From M55B112 sp040903745 (GTDB taxonomy: Bacteria > Bacteroidota > Bacteroidia > Bacteroidales > GCA-2748055): a stretch of 64,000 nucleotides of DNA. Both the position numbers and the translations under genes were made by a program. Every line of letters begins with the position of its first letter. The first letter of the stretch is position 1. This document shows, in pieces, positions 31,573-41,030 of the stretch. Location: the NCBI GenBank assembly GCA_040903745.1, contig JBBDUV010000063.1:1-64000 (forward strand). The letters run 5' to 3'. The notes below the pieces were generated by a model that worked only from the letters and a program-made list of their open reading frames with translations, was not told the DNA's origin and ran no database searches.

Positions 31573-33183
31573 CTACCTGTTCCTCTCCTTATACATCTCA
31601 ATGTATTTCTGATCTAACTCTTCTGAATCATTATATTGCGTCCGCAAGGCAGTAAGTTTTGCATGCAAATCCCTCCGAATTGGAGCATACGTAACATTAT
31701 CATACACATTATTCATCTCCAGGGGATCGTTCTTGCGATCGTATAGTTCCCACTCATCCACATCATAATAAAAATGCACCAGTTTATAGTCTTCAGTCAC
31801 CACACCATAATGGCGCTTTACCATATGAATACTTGGATATTCATAGTAGTGGTAGTAGACCGCATCGCGGGTCCATGACAAGACCTCTCCTTTCAACAAA
31901 GGCACGAGACTCTCTCCCTGCATGTCATCCGGCGATTCAATGCCCGCGATCTCCAGAAAGGTCTGCGCGAAATCAAGGTTCTGCACCATCTCATCTCTCA
32001 CCGATCCAGGCTCAATCACACCCGGCCACTTAATCAGCAGCGGCGTCTTGAAAGACTCATCATAAATAAACCGCTTGTCAAACCACCCATGCTCCCCCAG
32101 GTAAAACCCCTGATCGGATGTGTACACAACAACCGTGTTCTCAGCAAGTCCCTTCTCCTCCAGGTAATCCAACACCCGTCCAACCCCTTCGTCAACCGCA
32201 GCCACCGATCCAAGGTAATCCTGCATATAGCGCTGGTAACGCCAGCGCATAAGCTCCTCCTGCGACATATCAGGATAATTCTTCATGAACTCCTCAATCA
32301 TTGGTCCATATGCTGCATCCCAGGCAGCACGCTGTTCTTCACTCTGACGGCCAACTTCGCGATCAAATCTAAGTTTGTCCCGGTTATCGGTTTCCTCAAT
32401 ACCCAATTCATCCATCACCTCCGGCGGGATTTTTGAATCGCCCGCCCATCTCATATGCTCCAGCAGATTCATCTCAGCCTCTTTTGCAGCGGTCCCCCGG
32501 CCCTCATAATCATCGAACAGGGTGGCAGGCTCAGGAAAAGTCTTGTTGAGAAATTCCCTGTAGTGCCGCTCTGCAGGCAGCCACTCCCTGTGAGGTGCCT
32601 TATGCAGGTACATCATCAAAAACGGCTTGCCCTCCTCCATCTCATTTTCGAACCAGTCGATGGTCATGTCGGTAATGATATCGGATGTATATCCCTCGAC
32701 ATTGATCCTTCCTTCATATTTGGTTATAAAATCGGGATTGTAGTATGTACCCTGACCGGGAAGAATTTTAAACTGGTCGAATCCCTTCGGACTGTTGCCA
32801 AAGTGGAGTTTACCAAACAGGGCTGTCTGGTAGCCGTTCTGCTGCAAGATCGTGGGAAATGTAATATTCGTTGTGTCGAAAGGGGTATGATTGTCAATTT
32901 TCCCATTGATATGAGAATGTTTTCCTGTGAGGATCACAGCCCGCGATGGTGCGCAGATCGAATTCGTTACGCAGGCATTTGTAAACAACATCCCCTCCTG
33001 TGCGATCCTGTCGATATTCGGAGTCTCTGTCAGATGATCGCTATAAGCGCTGATCGCCTGGTAGGCATGGTCGTCCGACATAATAAACAAAATATTGAGC
33101 GGTTGCTGTTCTCCTGCCGGACCACAGGCGTTCAGGAATACAATGAACAACAGGAAAAGGTAAAGCTGACTGATAATTTTCAT
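31573..33183 (-). CDS. Type I sulfatase, lipoprotein (second)
   Basis: This 536-residue lipoprotein has lipobox LNAC (Cys20), metal-binding MSDDHA (Asp37, Asp38) and formylglycine motif CAPSR at 77-81. A later TSDQGFYLGEHGW..K supplies further active-site residues. It resembles the N-acetylglucosamine-6-sulfatase or mucin-desulfating branch in its HLTETPNIDRIAQEG opening. It is clearly distinct from the first sulfatase at 26995, so two different sulfated bonds may be targeted. A TAATTTTG -7-like box at 33215-33222 precedes it. The maturase and a glycan importer are not in the window. Confidence 0.9.
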   Translation of the reverse strand: MKIISQLYLFLLFIVFLNACGPAGEQQPLNILFIMSDDHAYQAISAYSDHLTETPNIDRIAQEGMLFTNACVTNSICAPSRAVILTGKHSHINGKIDNHTPFDTTNITFPTILQQNGYQTALFGKLHFGNSPKGFDQFKILPGQGTYYNPDFITKYEGRINVEGYTSDIITDMTIDWFENEMEEGKPFLMMYLHKAPHREWLPAERHYREFLNKTFPEPATLFDDYEGRGTAAKEAEMNLLEHMRWAGDSKIPPEVMDELGIEETDNRDKLRFDREVGRQSEEQRAAWDAAYGPMIEEFMKNYPDMSQEELMRWRYQRYMQDYLGSVAAVDEGVGRVLDYLEEKGLAENTVVVYTSDQGFYLGEHGWFDKRFIYDESFKTPLLIKWPGVIEPGSVRDEMVQNLDFAQTFLEIAGIESPDDMQGESLVPLLKGEVLSWTRDAVYYHYYEYPSIHMVKRHYGVVTEDYKLVHFYYDVDEWELYDRKNDPLEMNNVYDNVTYAPIRRDLHAKLTALRTQYNDSEELDQKYIEMYKERNR

Positions 33184-33233
33184 GGTAGGCTATTTAAATT
33201 GTGGAAACAATTCTCAAAATTAATGAATCGGGA

Positions 33234-33779
33234 TTATAATACCCTGTTATACCCAAACCCAAGCTCTTCCAATTCCTCTTCCTCCTCATAGCCTGAAGTA
33301 CCAATAAACGATAGAAAAGCGATCTTCCATTCACTATCCACCTTTTCCATGAACCTAACCTGCAAACTATTGATTTCAATTCTCTTTTCGGGCATCGTGT
33401 ATGTCCAATTCTCCGAACATAAAACATATGCAGAGTGCTCATAAACCTTGATCCTGTAATTATTTTTTGATACATTAATATGTGTATCTGCGGGTGTATG
33501 AGGATTGCCTCTGATCAATTCATCCCTGAAAAACAATTCGATCTCATCCCATCCTTCAAGAAAAACATGATCATCAGCACCGGAGGTCAATCTGAAATTA
33601 AGGGTGTCGTGAACATAAAAGCTCTTTACCTTTTCGAAGTCAAATTCCAGATAAGCGTCTGTTTCAGCATTGATCACATCAATGATTGCCTTCTTCTCTT
33701 TTTCAACATCGGTATTGGTTCTGCAGGAAACCATCCAGATTACAGAAAGCGTCATAATAATAATTCCGGGAGTTTTCAT
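33234..33779 (-). CDS. NTF2-like (SnoaL/DUF4440 type) lipoprotein
   Basis: This 181-residue precursor has a signal peptide and lipobox VSC (Cys19), followed by an alpha+beta region with KKAIIDVINAETDAYLEFDFEKV, typical of the first helices of the NTF2-like fold, and late strands (AYVLCSENWTY, WKIAFLSFIGTS). Such periplasmic proteins bind small molecules or act as simple enzymes; no catalytic set can be named. It lies 50 bp upstream of the second sulfatase. Confidence 0.75.
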   Translation of the reverse strand: MKTPGIIIMTLSVIWMVSCRTNTDVEKEKKAIIDVINAETDAYLEFDFEKVKSFYVHDTLNFRLTSGADDHVFLEGWDEIELFFRDELIRGNPHTPADTHINVSKNNYRIKVYEHSAYVLCSENWTYTMPEKRIEINSLQVRFMEKVDSEWKIAFLSFIGTSGYEEEEELEELGFGYNRVL

Positions 33780-33952
33780 AATAATTTGTATTAATTCCGG
33801 TGATTAAAAATCTGAGTGTTTTATTCATACCCATGATTGCAAGGTAGGGAATTGAACAGAGAATGTCAATTCATACCAGTAAAAACTTTGTCGAAAAGAA
33901 AACGAATTTCTATAGTCAGTGAACAGATCTTGCGGAAAGTTTCTGATACAAA

Positions 33953-34747
33953 TCAGTAGACCGGATTCATCCAGGGCTCCATCTTCTCATACTTGCTTTC
34001 AGCCGCCCACCTGATGCCACGCTTCATGATCTCCAGCGCCTCAGGAACATCAAAATCGGATGCTACATGCCCGAGTGAATTATAAAACACCCTTCCCTTT
34101 CCGTATGATTTCTTCCAAACAACCGGCATCACGGCACCCTCGATCCAATCGGCATGCTCCCCGCTGAAGGTGGTAGTGGCAAGTACCTTTACATTCGGAT
34201 CAACATGCATGTAATACTGCTCTGAATGCATCGCAAAGGTGTTGATCCCATGTGTTATTTCATCCTTTATGCCAGTAACATCCACTGTGTAGTCAATCAC
34301 CCCACCGGGATGTGCCACCCACTGTCCGCCTACCATAAATTGGTACTTTACATTATTGCGAAATGAATCCCCTAGTCCGCCGTGCCATCCAGCTAAACCC
34401 ACCCCCTCTTTCACAGCGTTCAGCAATCCTGTCTCCTGCTCTTTAGAAATCTTTCCCATGGTCCAGATCTGTACAACCAGGTCCAATGAATTCATAAATT
34501 CCTCGTCAGTATAAATGCCGAGGGAATCGGATACAAAAACCTCAGCACCTTCGGATTCCATCCACGGAACGAAAATATCCCTGCATTTTTCAGGTTCATG
34601 TCCGTGCCAGCCTCCCAAAACGAACAGCACCTTTTTCCCCTTCAGAGGTTGTCTTGCTTCAACTTCTCCGGTAAGAGCAGAACCAGTAAGACTAAAAAAC
34701 AATACAATTGTTAATAGACTAATAACCAAAGATCTTTGCTTTTTCAT
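33953..34747 (-). CDS. ThuA-domain protein, secreted
   Basis: This 264-residue protein has a signal peptide (about 1-27) and then a ThuA domain, a class I glutamine-amidotransferase-like fold, with VLFVLGGWHGHEP, GVGLAGWHGGLGDSF and a C-terminal KGRVFYNSLGH. In sugar-utilisation loci of Bacteroidota, ThuA proteins accompany oxidoreductases and sulfatases. Its exact reaction is unknown; relatives may act on keto-sugars such as 3-keto-trehalose. It is divergent from the M17 aminopeptidase. Confidence 0.88.
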   Translation of the reverse strand: MKKQRSLVISLLTIVLFFSLTGSALTGEVEARQPLKGKKVLFVLGGWHGHEPEKCRDIFVPWMESEGAEVFVSDSLGIYTDEEFMNSLDLVVQIWTMGKISKEQETGLLNAVKEGVGLAGWHGGLGDSFRNNVKYQFMVGGQWVAHPGGVIDYTVDVTGIKDEITHGINTFAMHSEQYYMHVDPNVKVLATTTFSGEHADWIEGAVMPVVWKKSYGKGRVFYNSLGHVASDFDVPEALEIMKRGIRWAAESKYEKMEPWMNPVY

Positions 34748-34919
34748 GATGCAGTTTTATTCGTATCTAATTGACTGATTAAAAGTAATCATGCAATATT
34801 TAAAATTGTAACACACCCAACTGCATCCAAAGATATAACTTTTTTTGACAGTTTTTAGTTAACTCACCTCCATTCCAGGACCGATATCGCCAGGAGAGGG
34901 TGAGTCGTTCGAAATATTA

Positions 34920-34927
34920 TATCTTTG
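34920..34927 (+). promoter_or_regulatory. Predicted promoter -7 box (TATCTTTG) for the M17 peptidase-pdxA unit
   Basis: An exact TAnnTTTG match lies 23 bp before the peptidase start; no TTTG is present at -33. Confidence 0.45.
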
Positions 34928-34950
34928 TACCATAAAATACCAATTAGCAA

Positions 34951-36387
34951 ATGCAAATAGTTAAATTAAAACAGGGAGGGAATTCCAATTTCAGGATGAT
35001 TATTGGTGACAAGGAGACTGATTTCGCCACCCATATAACCGACAAATCAAAACATGATTTTATAAACAAACGCATTGCCGCGAAAAAAGATATTACAGTG
35101 GTCCACGATGACTCTTGCACCACCTTTATCCAGTTACTAAAACGAAGCGAAAAGGCGTATCATATCGATCTTGAGAACGCCCGTAAAGCGGCAAATGCCA
35201 CTTACAACCTGCTGAAAGACTATGACGCCGGCCAGATAGAAATTATCAACGATAACGCATCTCCCGGCGAGGTGATCGCCTACCTCGAGGGCCTCTACCT
35301 CACCAATTATCAGTTCAACAAGTATTTCACGAAAAAAGAGAACAATCAGTTTACCATAAAGAGCGTACAAGTTGTTTGCGATCAAATTACCGAACAAGAT
35401 ATTGTACGGCTGAACGCTGTTCTTGAAGGTACGGTTTTTTCGCGCGACCTGGTCAATGAACCGCTGTCATACCTAACGGCAGAAAAGCTCGCTGAAGAGA
35501 TTGCAGGCAAAGGCAGGGAGGCCGGTTTTACAGTTGAAATATTCAATAAAAAGAAGATCGAATCCCTTCACATGGGCGGAATCCTTGCGGTAAACAAGGG
35601 CAGTGTTGATCCCCCTACCTTTTCCATCCTGGAATGGAAGCCTGATAACCCGGTAAATGATAAACCATATGTCCTGGTGGGAAAAGGTGTGGTTTACGAT
35701 ACCGGCGGATTGAGTCTCAAGCCGACATACGATTCGATGGACTATATGAAATGTGATATGAGCGGAGCTGCTGCTGTTGCCGGAGCGTTCCACGCCATCG
35801 CGAAAGCAGGACTCCCCGTTCATGTTATCGGACTGATCCCTGCAACGGACAACCGGCCGGATGGCAATGCCTATGTGCCCGGGGATGTAGTGAAAATGTA
35901 TGACGGCAGTACCGTTGAAGTACTGAACACCGATGCGGAAGGCAGGATGATCCTTGCCGATGCGCTGAGCTACGCCAGGCAATACAATCCTGAGCTGGTG
36001 ATCGAGCTCTCCACACTTACCGGTGCAGCACATGCAGCCGTTGGGAACTATGCCATCGTGGGAATGGGGAATGCCGGTGAAGATAAGATGGCGGAACTGA
36101 AAGAGTCTGGCTTTCTGACCTTTGAACGTATCGCGGAATTTCCCTTCTGGGACGATTTCTCCGAACTGCTGAAATCAGACATTGCTGACCAGAAAAATAT
36201 TGGTGGCAAATATGCCGGAGCAATTACTGCAGGTAAATTCCTGGAAAAATTCACCGATTATCCTTATATTCATCTGGATATTGCCGGACCGGCTTTCAAT
36301 AAAACTGACGATAACTACCGTGGCCGGGGAGGAAGTGGAGTGGGCGTGCGGTTGCTCTTTGATTTTTTTAAACGGTTAACCTCTTAA
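34951..36387 (+). CDS. Leucyl aminopeptidase family protein (M17)
   Basis: This cytosolic two-metal peptidase removes N-terminal residues. The 478-residue product keeps the metal ligands: Lys245 and Asp250 (VGKGVVYDTGG), Asp269 (KCDMSGAAAV), Asp328 and Glu330 in NTDAEGR. The N-terminal non-catalytic domain is present, so length is normal. It lies 8 bp upstream of pdxA on the plus strand and is probably co-transcribed with it. Confidence 0.94.
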   Translation: MQIVKLKQGGNSNFRMIIGDKETDFATHITDKSKHDFINKRIAAKKDITVVHDDSCTTFIQLLKRSEKAYHIDLENARKAANATYNLLKDYDAGQIEIINDNASPGEVIAYLEGLYLTNYQFNKYFTKKENNQFTIKSVQVVCDQITEQDIVRLNAVLEGTVFSRDLVNEPLSYLTAEKLAEEIAGKGREAGFTVEIFNKKKIESLHMGGILAVNKGSVDPPTFSILEWKPDNPVNDKPYVLVGKGVVYDTGGLSLKPTYDSMDYMKCDMSGAAAVAGAFHAIAKAGLPVHVIGLIPATDNRPDGNAYVPGDVVKMYDGSTVEVLNTDAEGRMILADALSYARQYNPELVIELSTLTGAAHAAVGNYAIVGMGNAGEDKMAELKESGFLTFERIAEFPFWDDFSELLKSDIADQKNIGGKYAGAITAGKFLEKFTDYPYIHLDIAGPAFNKTDDNYRGRGGSGVGVRLLFDFFKRLTS

Positions 36388-36395
36388 ACAGCCTT

Positions 36396-37478
36396 ATGAG
36401 TAAAAAAATAACCATCGGCATATCCCATGGGGATATCAACGGAATCAGCTACGAAGTGATCCTTAAATCTCTGGAAGACATTCGTTTGCTCGATATATGC
36501 ACCCCAGTTATCTACGGCTCCCCCAAAGTAGCTGCATACCACAAAAAAGCAATCAACATGGAAGAACTCAACCTAAACAGTATCCGACATGTTGCAGAGG
36601 CCAGTAATAACAGGATTAATATTATAAACTGCATCGATGAAGAGATCAGGGTTGAACTCGGCAAATCGACACCACAGGCCGGGTCATCATCATACCTTGC
36701 CCTGAAAAGCGCCGTTAGCGACCTGAAGAATGAAGCTATCGATGCCCTGGTAACCGGTCCGATCAATAAAAAAAATATCCAAAGCGACCTTTTCAGATAC
36801 AGCGGTCATACCGAATACCTGATGGATATTTTCGGTGTGGATGATGTGCTGATGCTCATGGTTAGTGAATACATGAAAGTCGGTGTCGTTGCGGGCCATA
36901 TCCCCATTTCTCAACTCTCATCGTTTATCACCAAAGAAAGGGTACACTCAAAAATCAGATTGCTCAACCTCTCTTTGCAGAAAGACTTTAATATCAGAAA
37001 GCCGAAAATTGCCGTTATTGGCCTCAATCCACATGCAGGCGACGAGGGTCTTATTGGCAGCGAAGAGCAGGAAACGATTATACCCGCCATCGAAGAGGCA
37101 AAAAAACATAATAACCTTGTTTTTGGCCCATTTCCAGCCGATGGATTCTTCGGTTCTGGCACTTATGCAAAATATGACGGTATACTGGCCATGTATCACG
37201 ACCAGGGCCTGATTCCGTTCAAAACTATTTCCCGGGATGAAGGCGTCAATTATACCGCAGGACTCCCTGTTGTTCGCACAAGCCCTGCACACGGAACTGC
37301 CTATGAGCTGGCGGGTAAGGGAGAGGCTTCCCATACGTCATTCAGGAATGCCCTCTACCTGGCCATCGATATTATCAGGAACCGCAATTTCTACGATGAG
37401 ATCAATGCCAATCCGCTCCACTCAACCTATGATTCAGGGTCCGATAAGGACGATGATATCAGCGATATAAGTGAATGA
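36396..37478 (+). CDS. pdxA: 4-hydroxythreonine-4-phosphate dehydrogenase
   Basis: PdxA oxidises 4-phosphohydroxythreonine in the DXP-dependent route to pyridoxal phosphate. The 360-residue protein starts with IGISHGDINGISYEV, and has metal ligands in SGHTEYL, AMYHDQGLIPFK and SPAHGTAYELAGK. A short acidic tail (DSGSDKDDDISDISE) extends the C-terminus. Its stop overlaps an upstream candidate start of the TonB-receptor gene by 4 bp. Confidence 0.96.
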   Translation: MSKKITIGISHGDINGISYEVILKSLEDIRLLDICTPVIYGSPKVAAYHKKAINMEELNLNSIRHVAEASNNRINIINCIDEEIRVELGKSTPQAGSSSYLALKSAVSDLKNEAIDALVTGPINKKNIQSDLFRYSGHTEYLMDIFGVDDVLMLMVSEYMKVGVVAGHIPISQLSSFITKERVHSKIRLLNLSLQKDFNIRKPKIAVIGLNPHAGDEGLIGSEEQETIIPAIEEAKKHNNLVFGPFPADGFFGSGTYAKYDGILAMYHDQGLIPFKTISRDEGVNYTAGLPVVRTSPAHGTAYELAGKGEASHTSFRNALYLAIDIIRNRNFYDEINANPLHSTYDSGSDKDDDISDISE

Positions 37479-37513
37479 TAAACTATTTATTAACTATAAA
37501 AATTAATATATCC

Positions 37514-39514
37514 ATGGAACCAATCGTATTTAAACACTGGAGCAACAAGGGATATGCGGCGTTTTCCACCCTTCACAAGGTAATCCGCATCGCCACCCTG
37601 TCGCTGGCTTATAACCTACTGCAGATACAGCCAGTTTTGGCTCAGTCAGATACCCTGTCGCCAAAAATGTTCTTCGATCTTGAAGAGGTGGAGATGATCG
37701 GCGAACAGGAATCCACACTCTATTCGCCGCTCCTCCGCCAGCTTCAGCTGATCCAACTTGATCAACTAACAGCGGTCTCATCGCGATCTGTTGCCGCACT
37801 GCTCGATTACTATCCCGGAATTGATATCCGGACCAGGGGGGTGCATGGGATACAATCCGACGTTAGTATCCAGGGAGGATCGTTCGACCAGTCACTGATC
37901 CTCATTAATGGCATAGATATGAGCGATCCGCAAACCGGCCATTTCAGCCTCGACCTCCCTATTCAGATTTCACAGATGCATCAGGTGGAGATCCTGAAAG
38001 GACCGGCATCAAAAAAATATGGGCTGAACGCTTATGCGGGTGCAGTAAACATGATCACCAGGCCTTCCGATTCACTCAGTCTGAAGGCAGAGGCATCGTA
38101 CGGTCAGTTTAATACCCGGAACGCTGCAACCACACTTCATCTTCCCGTGGGGAACAGTAAAAATATTGTGGCCGCTTCATACGCAGGCAGCGATGGATAC
38201 CGGGCCAATACCGATTACCAGCACGCCGGACTCTTCCTTCATTCAGCCATGGAAAATGATCTATTGAAAAGCGATCTCATGGTAGGATGGAACCGAAAAG
38301 CCTTTGGCGCCAACGCTTTCTACACACCACGATTTCCAGAGCAGTATGAGGAGACGGGTAGCTGGATGACTGCATTGAAAGTTGAAACAAGGAAACCATC
38401 CTTCAGGATATTCGGAGAGGCATACTGGAGGCGGCACCTGGACCATTTTCTGCTGTTCAGAAATGATCCGAAGGTGTATGAAAATTACCACCGGACGGAT
38501 GTAACAGGTCTTGCATCCGGTATGAAAGTCAGCTCCCCGCTGGGATTTTCAACGTTTAAAGTCTCTGCTCGGAATGAACGTATTCACAGCAACAACCTGG
38601 GCGATCCAACAGATCATCCTGTGAAGATAAGAGGTGGTGAAGGACTCCTGTACAGTAAGTTCAAAAGCCGCAGTCAGCTAAGCCTCTCTGCCGACCACCA
38701 TGTTCAGATGAATAGATTCTATCTTAGCACCGGACTGCTGTTACACACCATGATCGCCGATCGGACAGTTCCGGGAATCTATCCCGGAATTGACCTGTCT
38801 TACCTCCTGCATGATAAACTAAGCCTGTTTGCCTCTTTCAACCGCTCCATGCGGCTGCCCACCTATACCGATCTTTACTATGAAGGTCCGCAGAACCGGG
38901 GAAATCCCCATCTTCTTCCCGAGAAAGCCCTAACGCTCGAAACCGGGCTGAAATATGATGCAAAATGGCTCAGGGCCGACCTTGCGCTCTTCTATAGGAA
39001 AGGGGTTGAGACGATTGACTGGATCTGGACAGACAGCCTGTGGCAGACTAGCAACATCACTGAACTTGATACATACGGTGGCGAAACCAGCCTGTACCTG
39101 CTTCCGTCGGCCCTCGCCCGCGGCTTTAACGCGATCAACCACCTCAGAATTTCTTACAGCTATGCCGAACTCAGCAAATCGAGCGACACGCACATCTCCA
39201 ATTATGCACTGGATAACCTCAGGCACAAATTTATCTTCGACCTCGCGATCCAATTGCCATTAAAGATCTATGTCGATGGGAAGGTCACCTGGCAGGAGCG
39301 GAACGGCTCTTACCTGCATTACACCTCGCCGCAGGCAACACCTTACGAAACGCCTTACGATCCCTTCTGGCTCATCGATCTGCAGGCGGGGATCAAACTG
39401 AACAGGATCACGCTCTTTATGGATCTGACCAATCTGTTGAACACAACCTACAGAGAGATAGGCAGCGTTGTTATGCCCGGCAGATGGTTCATTGCCGGGA
39501 TCAAATTCAGGTAG
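37514..39514 (+). CDS. TonB-dependent outer-membrane receptor
   Basis: This 666-residue receptor should import a small ligand such as a cofactor or siderophore. It has a signal peptide ending near PVLAQ, a plug domain with LLDYYPGIDIRTRGVHGIQSD, SIQGG, LINGIDM and VEILKGPASKKYGLNAYAGAVN, and a beta-barrel ending in F. It lacks the carboxypeptidase-like N-terminal domain and the SusD partner of glycan systems, so it is of the BtuB-like size class. The ATG at 37475 is an alternative, overlapping pdxA by 4 bp, but adds 13 residues before the signal peptide. A link to vitamin B6 is not implied. Confidence 0.9.
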   Translation: MEPIVFKHWSNKGYAAFSTLHKVIRIATLSLAYNLLQIQPVLAQSDTLSPKMFFDLEEVEMIGEQESTLYSPLLRQLQLIQLDQLTAVSSRSVAALLDYYPGIDIRTRGVHGIQSDVSIQGGSFDQSLILINGIDMSDPQTGHFSLDLPIQISQMHQVEILKGPASKKYGLNAYAGAVNMITRPSDSLSLKAEASYGQFNTRNAATTLHLPVGNSKNIVAASYAGSDGYRANTDYQHAGLFLHSAMENDLLKSDLMVGWNRKAFGANAFYTPRFPEQYEETGSWMTALKVETRKPSFRIFGEAYWRRHLDHFLLFRNDPKVYENYHRTDVTGLASGMKVSSPLGFSTFKVSARNERIHSNNLGDPTDHPVKIRGGEGLLYSKFKSRSQLSLSADHHVQMNRFYLSTGLLLHTMIADRTVPGIYPGIDLSYLLHDKLSLFASFNRSMRLPTYTDLYYEGPQNRGNPHLLPEKALTLETGLKYDAKWLRADLALFYRKGVETIDWIWTDSLWQTSNITELDTYGGETSLYLLPSALARGFNAINHLRISYSYAELSKSSDTHISNYALDNLRHKFIFDLAIQLPLKIYVDGKVTWQERNGSYLHYTSPQATPYETPYDPFWLIDLQAGIKLNRITLFMDLTNLLNTTYREIGSVVMPGRWFIAGIKFR

Positions 39515-39547
39515 AAAATGCCAGGTTGTGTTTTGCAGGCTCAGGGC

Positions 39548-39925
39548 CTACCCTATGAGCGTCTTGTACTCATCGGCCGACAAAAGTCCGTCCGCCTCGG
39601 CAGCGTCACTCACCTTCACCTTGATCAGCCAGCCGTCGCCATAAGGATCCTTGTTCACCACCTCCGGATCATCCTCCAGTTTGGCATTTGCCTGCGCCAC
39701 CTCACCCCCGACAGGCATAAACAGGTCCGACACAGTTTTTACAGCCTCAATGGTTCCGAAAGTATCACCCTGCGCCAGGGATTCACCTTCAGTTTCAATC
39801 TCGACAAACACTACATCACCCAGCTCACCCTGGGCAAAATCAGTAACGCCGATTGTAGCTGTATCTCCCTCAATAAGAACCCATTCATGGTCCTTTGTAT
39901 ACTTCAGATTTGTTGGAACATTCAT
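39548..39925 (-). CDS. gcvH: Glycine cleavage system H protein
   Basis: GcvH carries the lipoyl arm that shuttles the aminomethyl group of glycine. The 125-residue product starts MNVPTNLKYTKDHEWV and has the lipoylation site Lys63 in TIEAVKTVSD. I chose the ATG at 39925; the frame extends upstream to 40003 but the extra residues are not typical. In several Bacteroidota gcvH is found close to sprA, and here it lies beyond a patatin gene from sprA. Confidence 0.96.
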   Translation of the reverse strand: MNVPTNLKYTKDHEWVLIEGDTATIGVTDFAQGELGDVVFVEIETEGESLAQGDTFGTIEAVKTVSDLFMPVGGEVAQANAKLEDDPEVVNKDPYGDGWLIKVKVSDAAEADGLLSADEYKTLIG

Positions 39926-40011
39926 AATTTTTCTTGTATTAAAATAGTTGAAGTAAATGTAATGGTTTTTTTGTGGCGAAAAAAATTGTCTGCCACATAG
40001 CATACCGGATG

Positions 40012-40878
40012 CTAATCCTTCAGTGCCTTTGCAGCCGTTTTGCTTCCCCGTTCCACCATCTGCCGGGCCTTGTAGAAGTCGAAAATCCCGCAGGATTCCC
40101 CCGATACCTCAATATAGATATCGGGCTTGTGAATCTCGAGGGACAGCTGGGCCATATGATGGGTCATCAGCGTTATCGTTTTGTTGATGAGGTCCACGTA
40201 CCCCAACTTTTCTTCACTCTTTGGCTCTCTTTTAATTCCCAGGTATGTATATAACCCATTGAGCTGTCGTTGAAGAAAGAACTGGTGATCCTCTTGCTCC
40301 TCCTTTGTCTCCGGCACCATTTCCATACCATTCCCACCATTTACATCCACCGCCACCAGCAACTCATCGCCTTTTCTTTCAACATGCTTCACCGGGATAT
40401 TGTCCATCACCCCACCATCGACAAGCAGGCCATCCTTTGTTTTTACAGGCGTTAAAACACCCGGGATAGCTATCGAGGCGCGGATCGCATCATACACCCT
40501 CCCCTGCCTGAAGACCACCTCCCGCTGGTTCAACAGATCTACCGCCACCGCAGCATAAGGAATCTTTAAATCCTCGATATTGCGGTCTTCCACAAACTCC
40601 TTCATCCTGTTCAGCACCTTATCCCCCTTCAGCAGCCCCTGCTTGCTCAGGGTGAAATCCATCAGTCTGAACACCTTCAGCTTGTCCAGCGAATAGAGCC
40701 ACTCCTTAAACTCCTTCAGCTTTCCCATCGCGTATACCGCACCCACAACGGCTCCCATGGAAGTGCCGGTAACTGAAACAATTTCGTACCCACGCTTTTC
40801 CAGCTCCTCGATCACGCCAATATGCGCCAATCCCCGGGCACCTCCGCCCGACAATACCAAAGCTACCTTCGATCTCAT
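40012..40878 (-). CDS. Patatin-like phospholipase
   Basis: This 288-residue protein is a Ser-Asp dyad lipid acyl hydrolase. It has the oxyanion loop GGGARG (11-16), nucleophile Ser40 in GTSMG and Asp154 in VDGGVMDN. There is no signal peptide and no beta-barrel, so it is of the cytoplasmic short form. It lies between gcvH and sprA on the same strand. The lipid substrate is unknown. Confidence 0.93.
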   Translation of the reverse strand: MRSKVALVLSGGGARGLAHIGVIEELEKRGYEIVSVTGTSMGAVVGAVYAMGKLKEFKEWLYSLDKLKVFRLMDFTLSKQGLLKGDKVLNRMKEFVEDRNIEDLKIPYAAVAVDLLNQREVVFRQGRVYDAIRASIAIPGVLTPVKTKDGLLVDGGVMDNIPVKHVERKGDELLVAVDVNGGNGMEMVPETKEEQEDHQFFLQRQLNGLYTYLGIKREPKSEEKLGYVDLINKTITLMTHHMAQLSLEIHKPDIYIEVSGESCGIFDFYKARQMVERGSKTAAKALKD

Positions 40879-41030
40879 TTTACATCAATTGATCCTTAAA
40901 AAACTACGGGCTATCTGCCCCGGCTTCTCCATGCCGATCCCAATGATACAACTTAATAGAGGAATAAAATTACAAAATTTAGATGAATTGGATCCACCTG
41001 CACTCTTTCTGCAAAACCGATCCACATCAA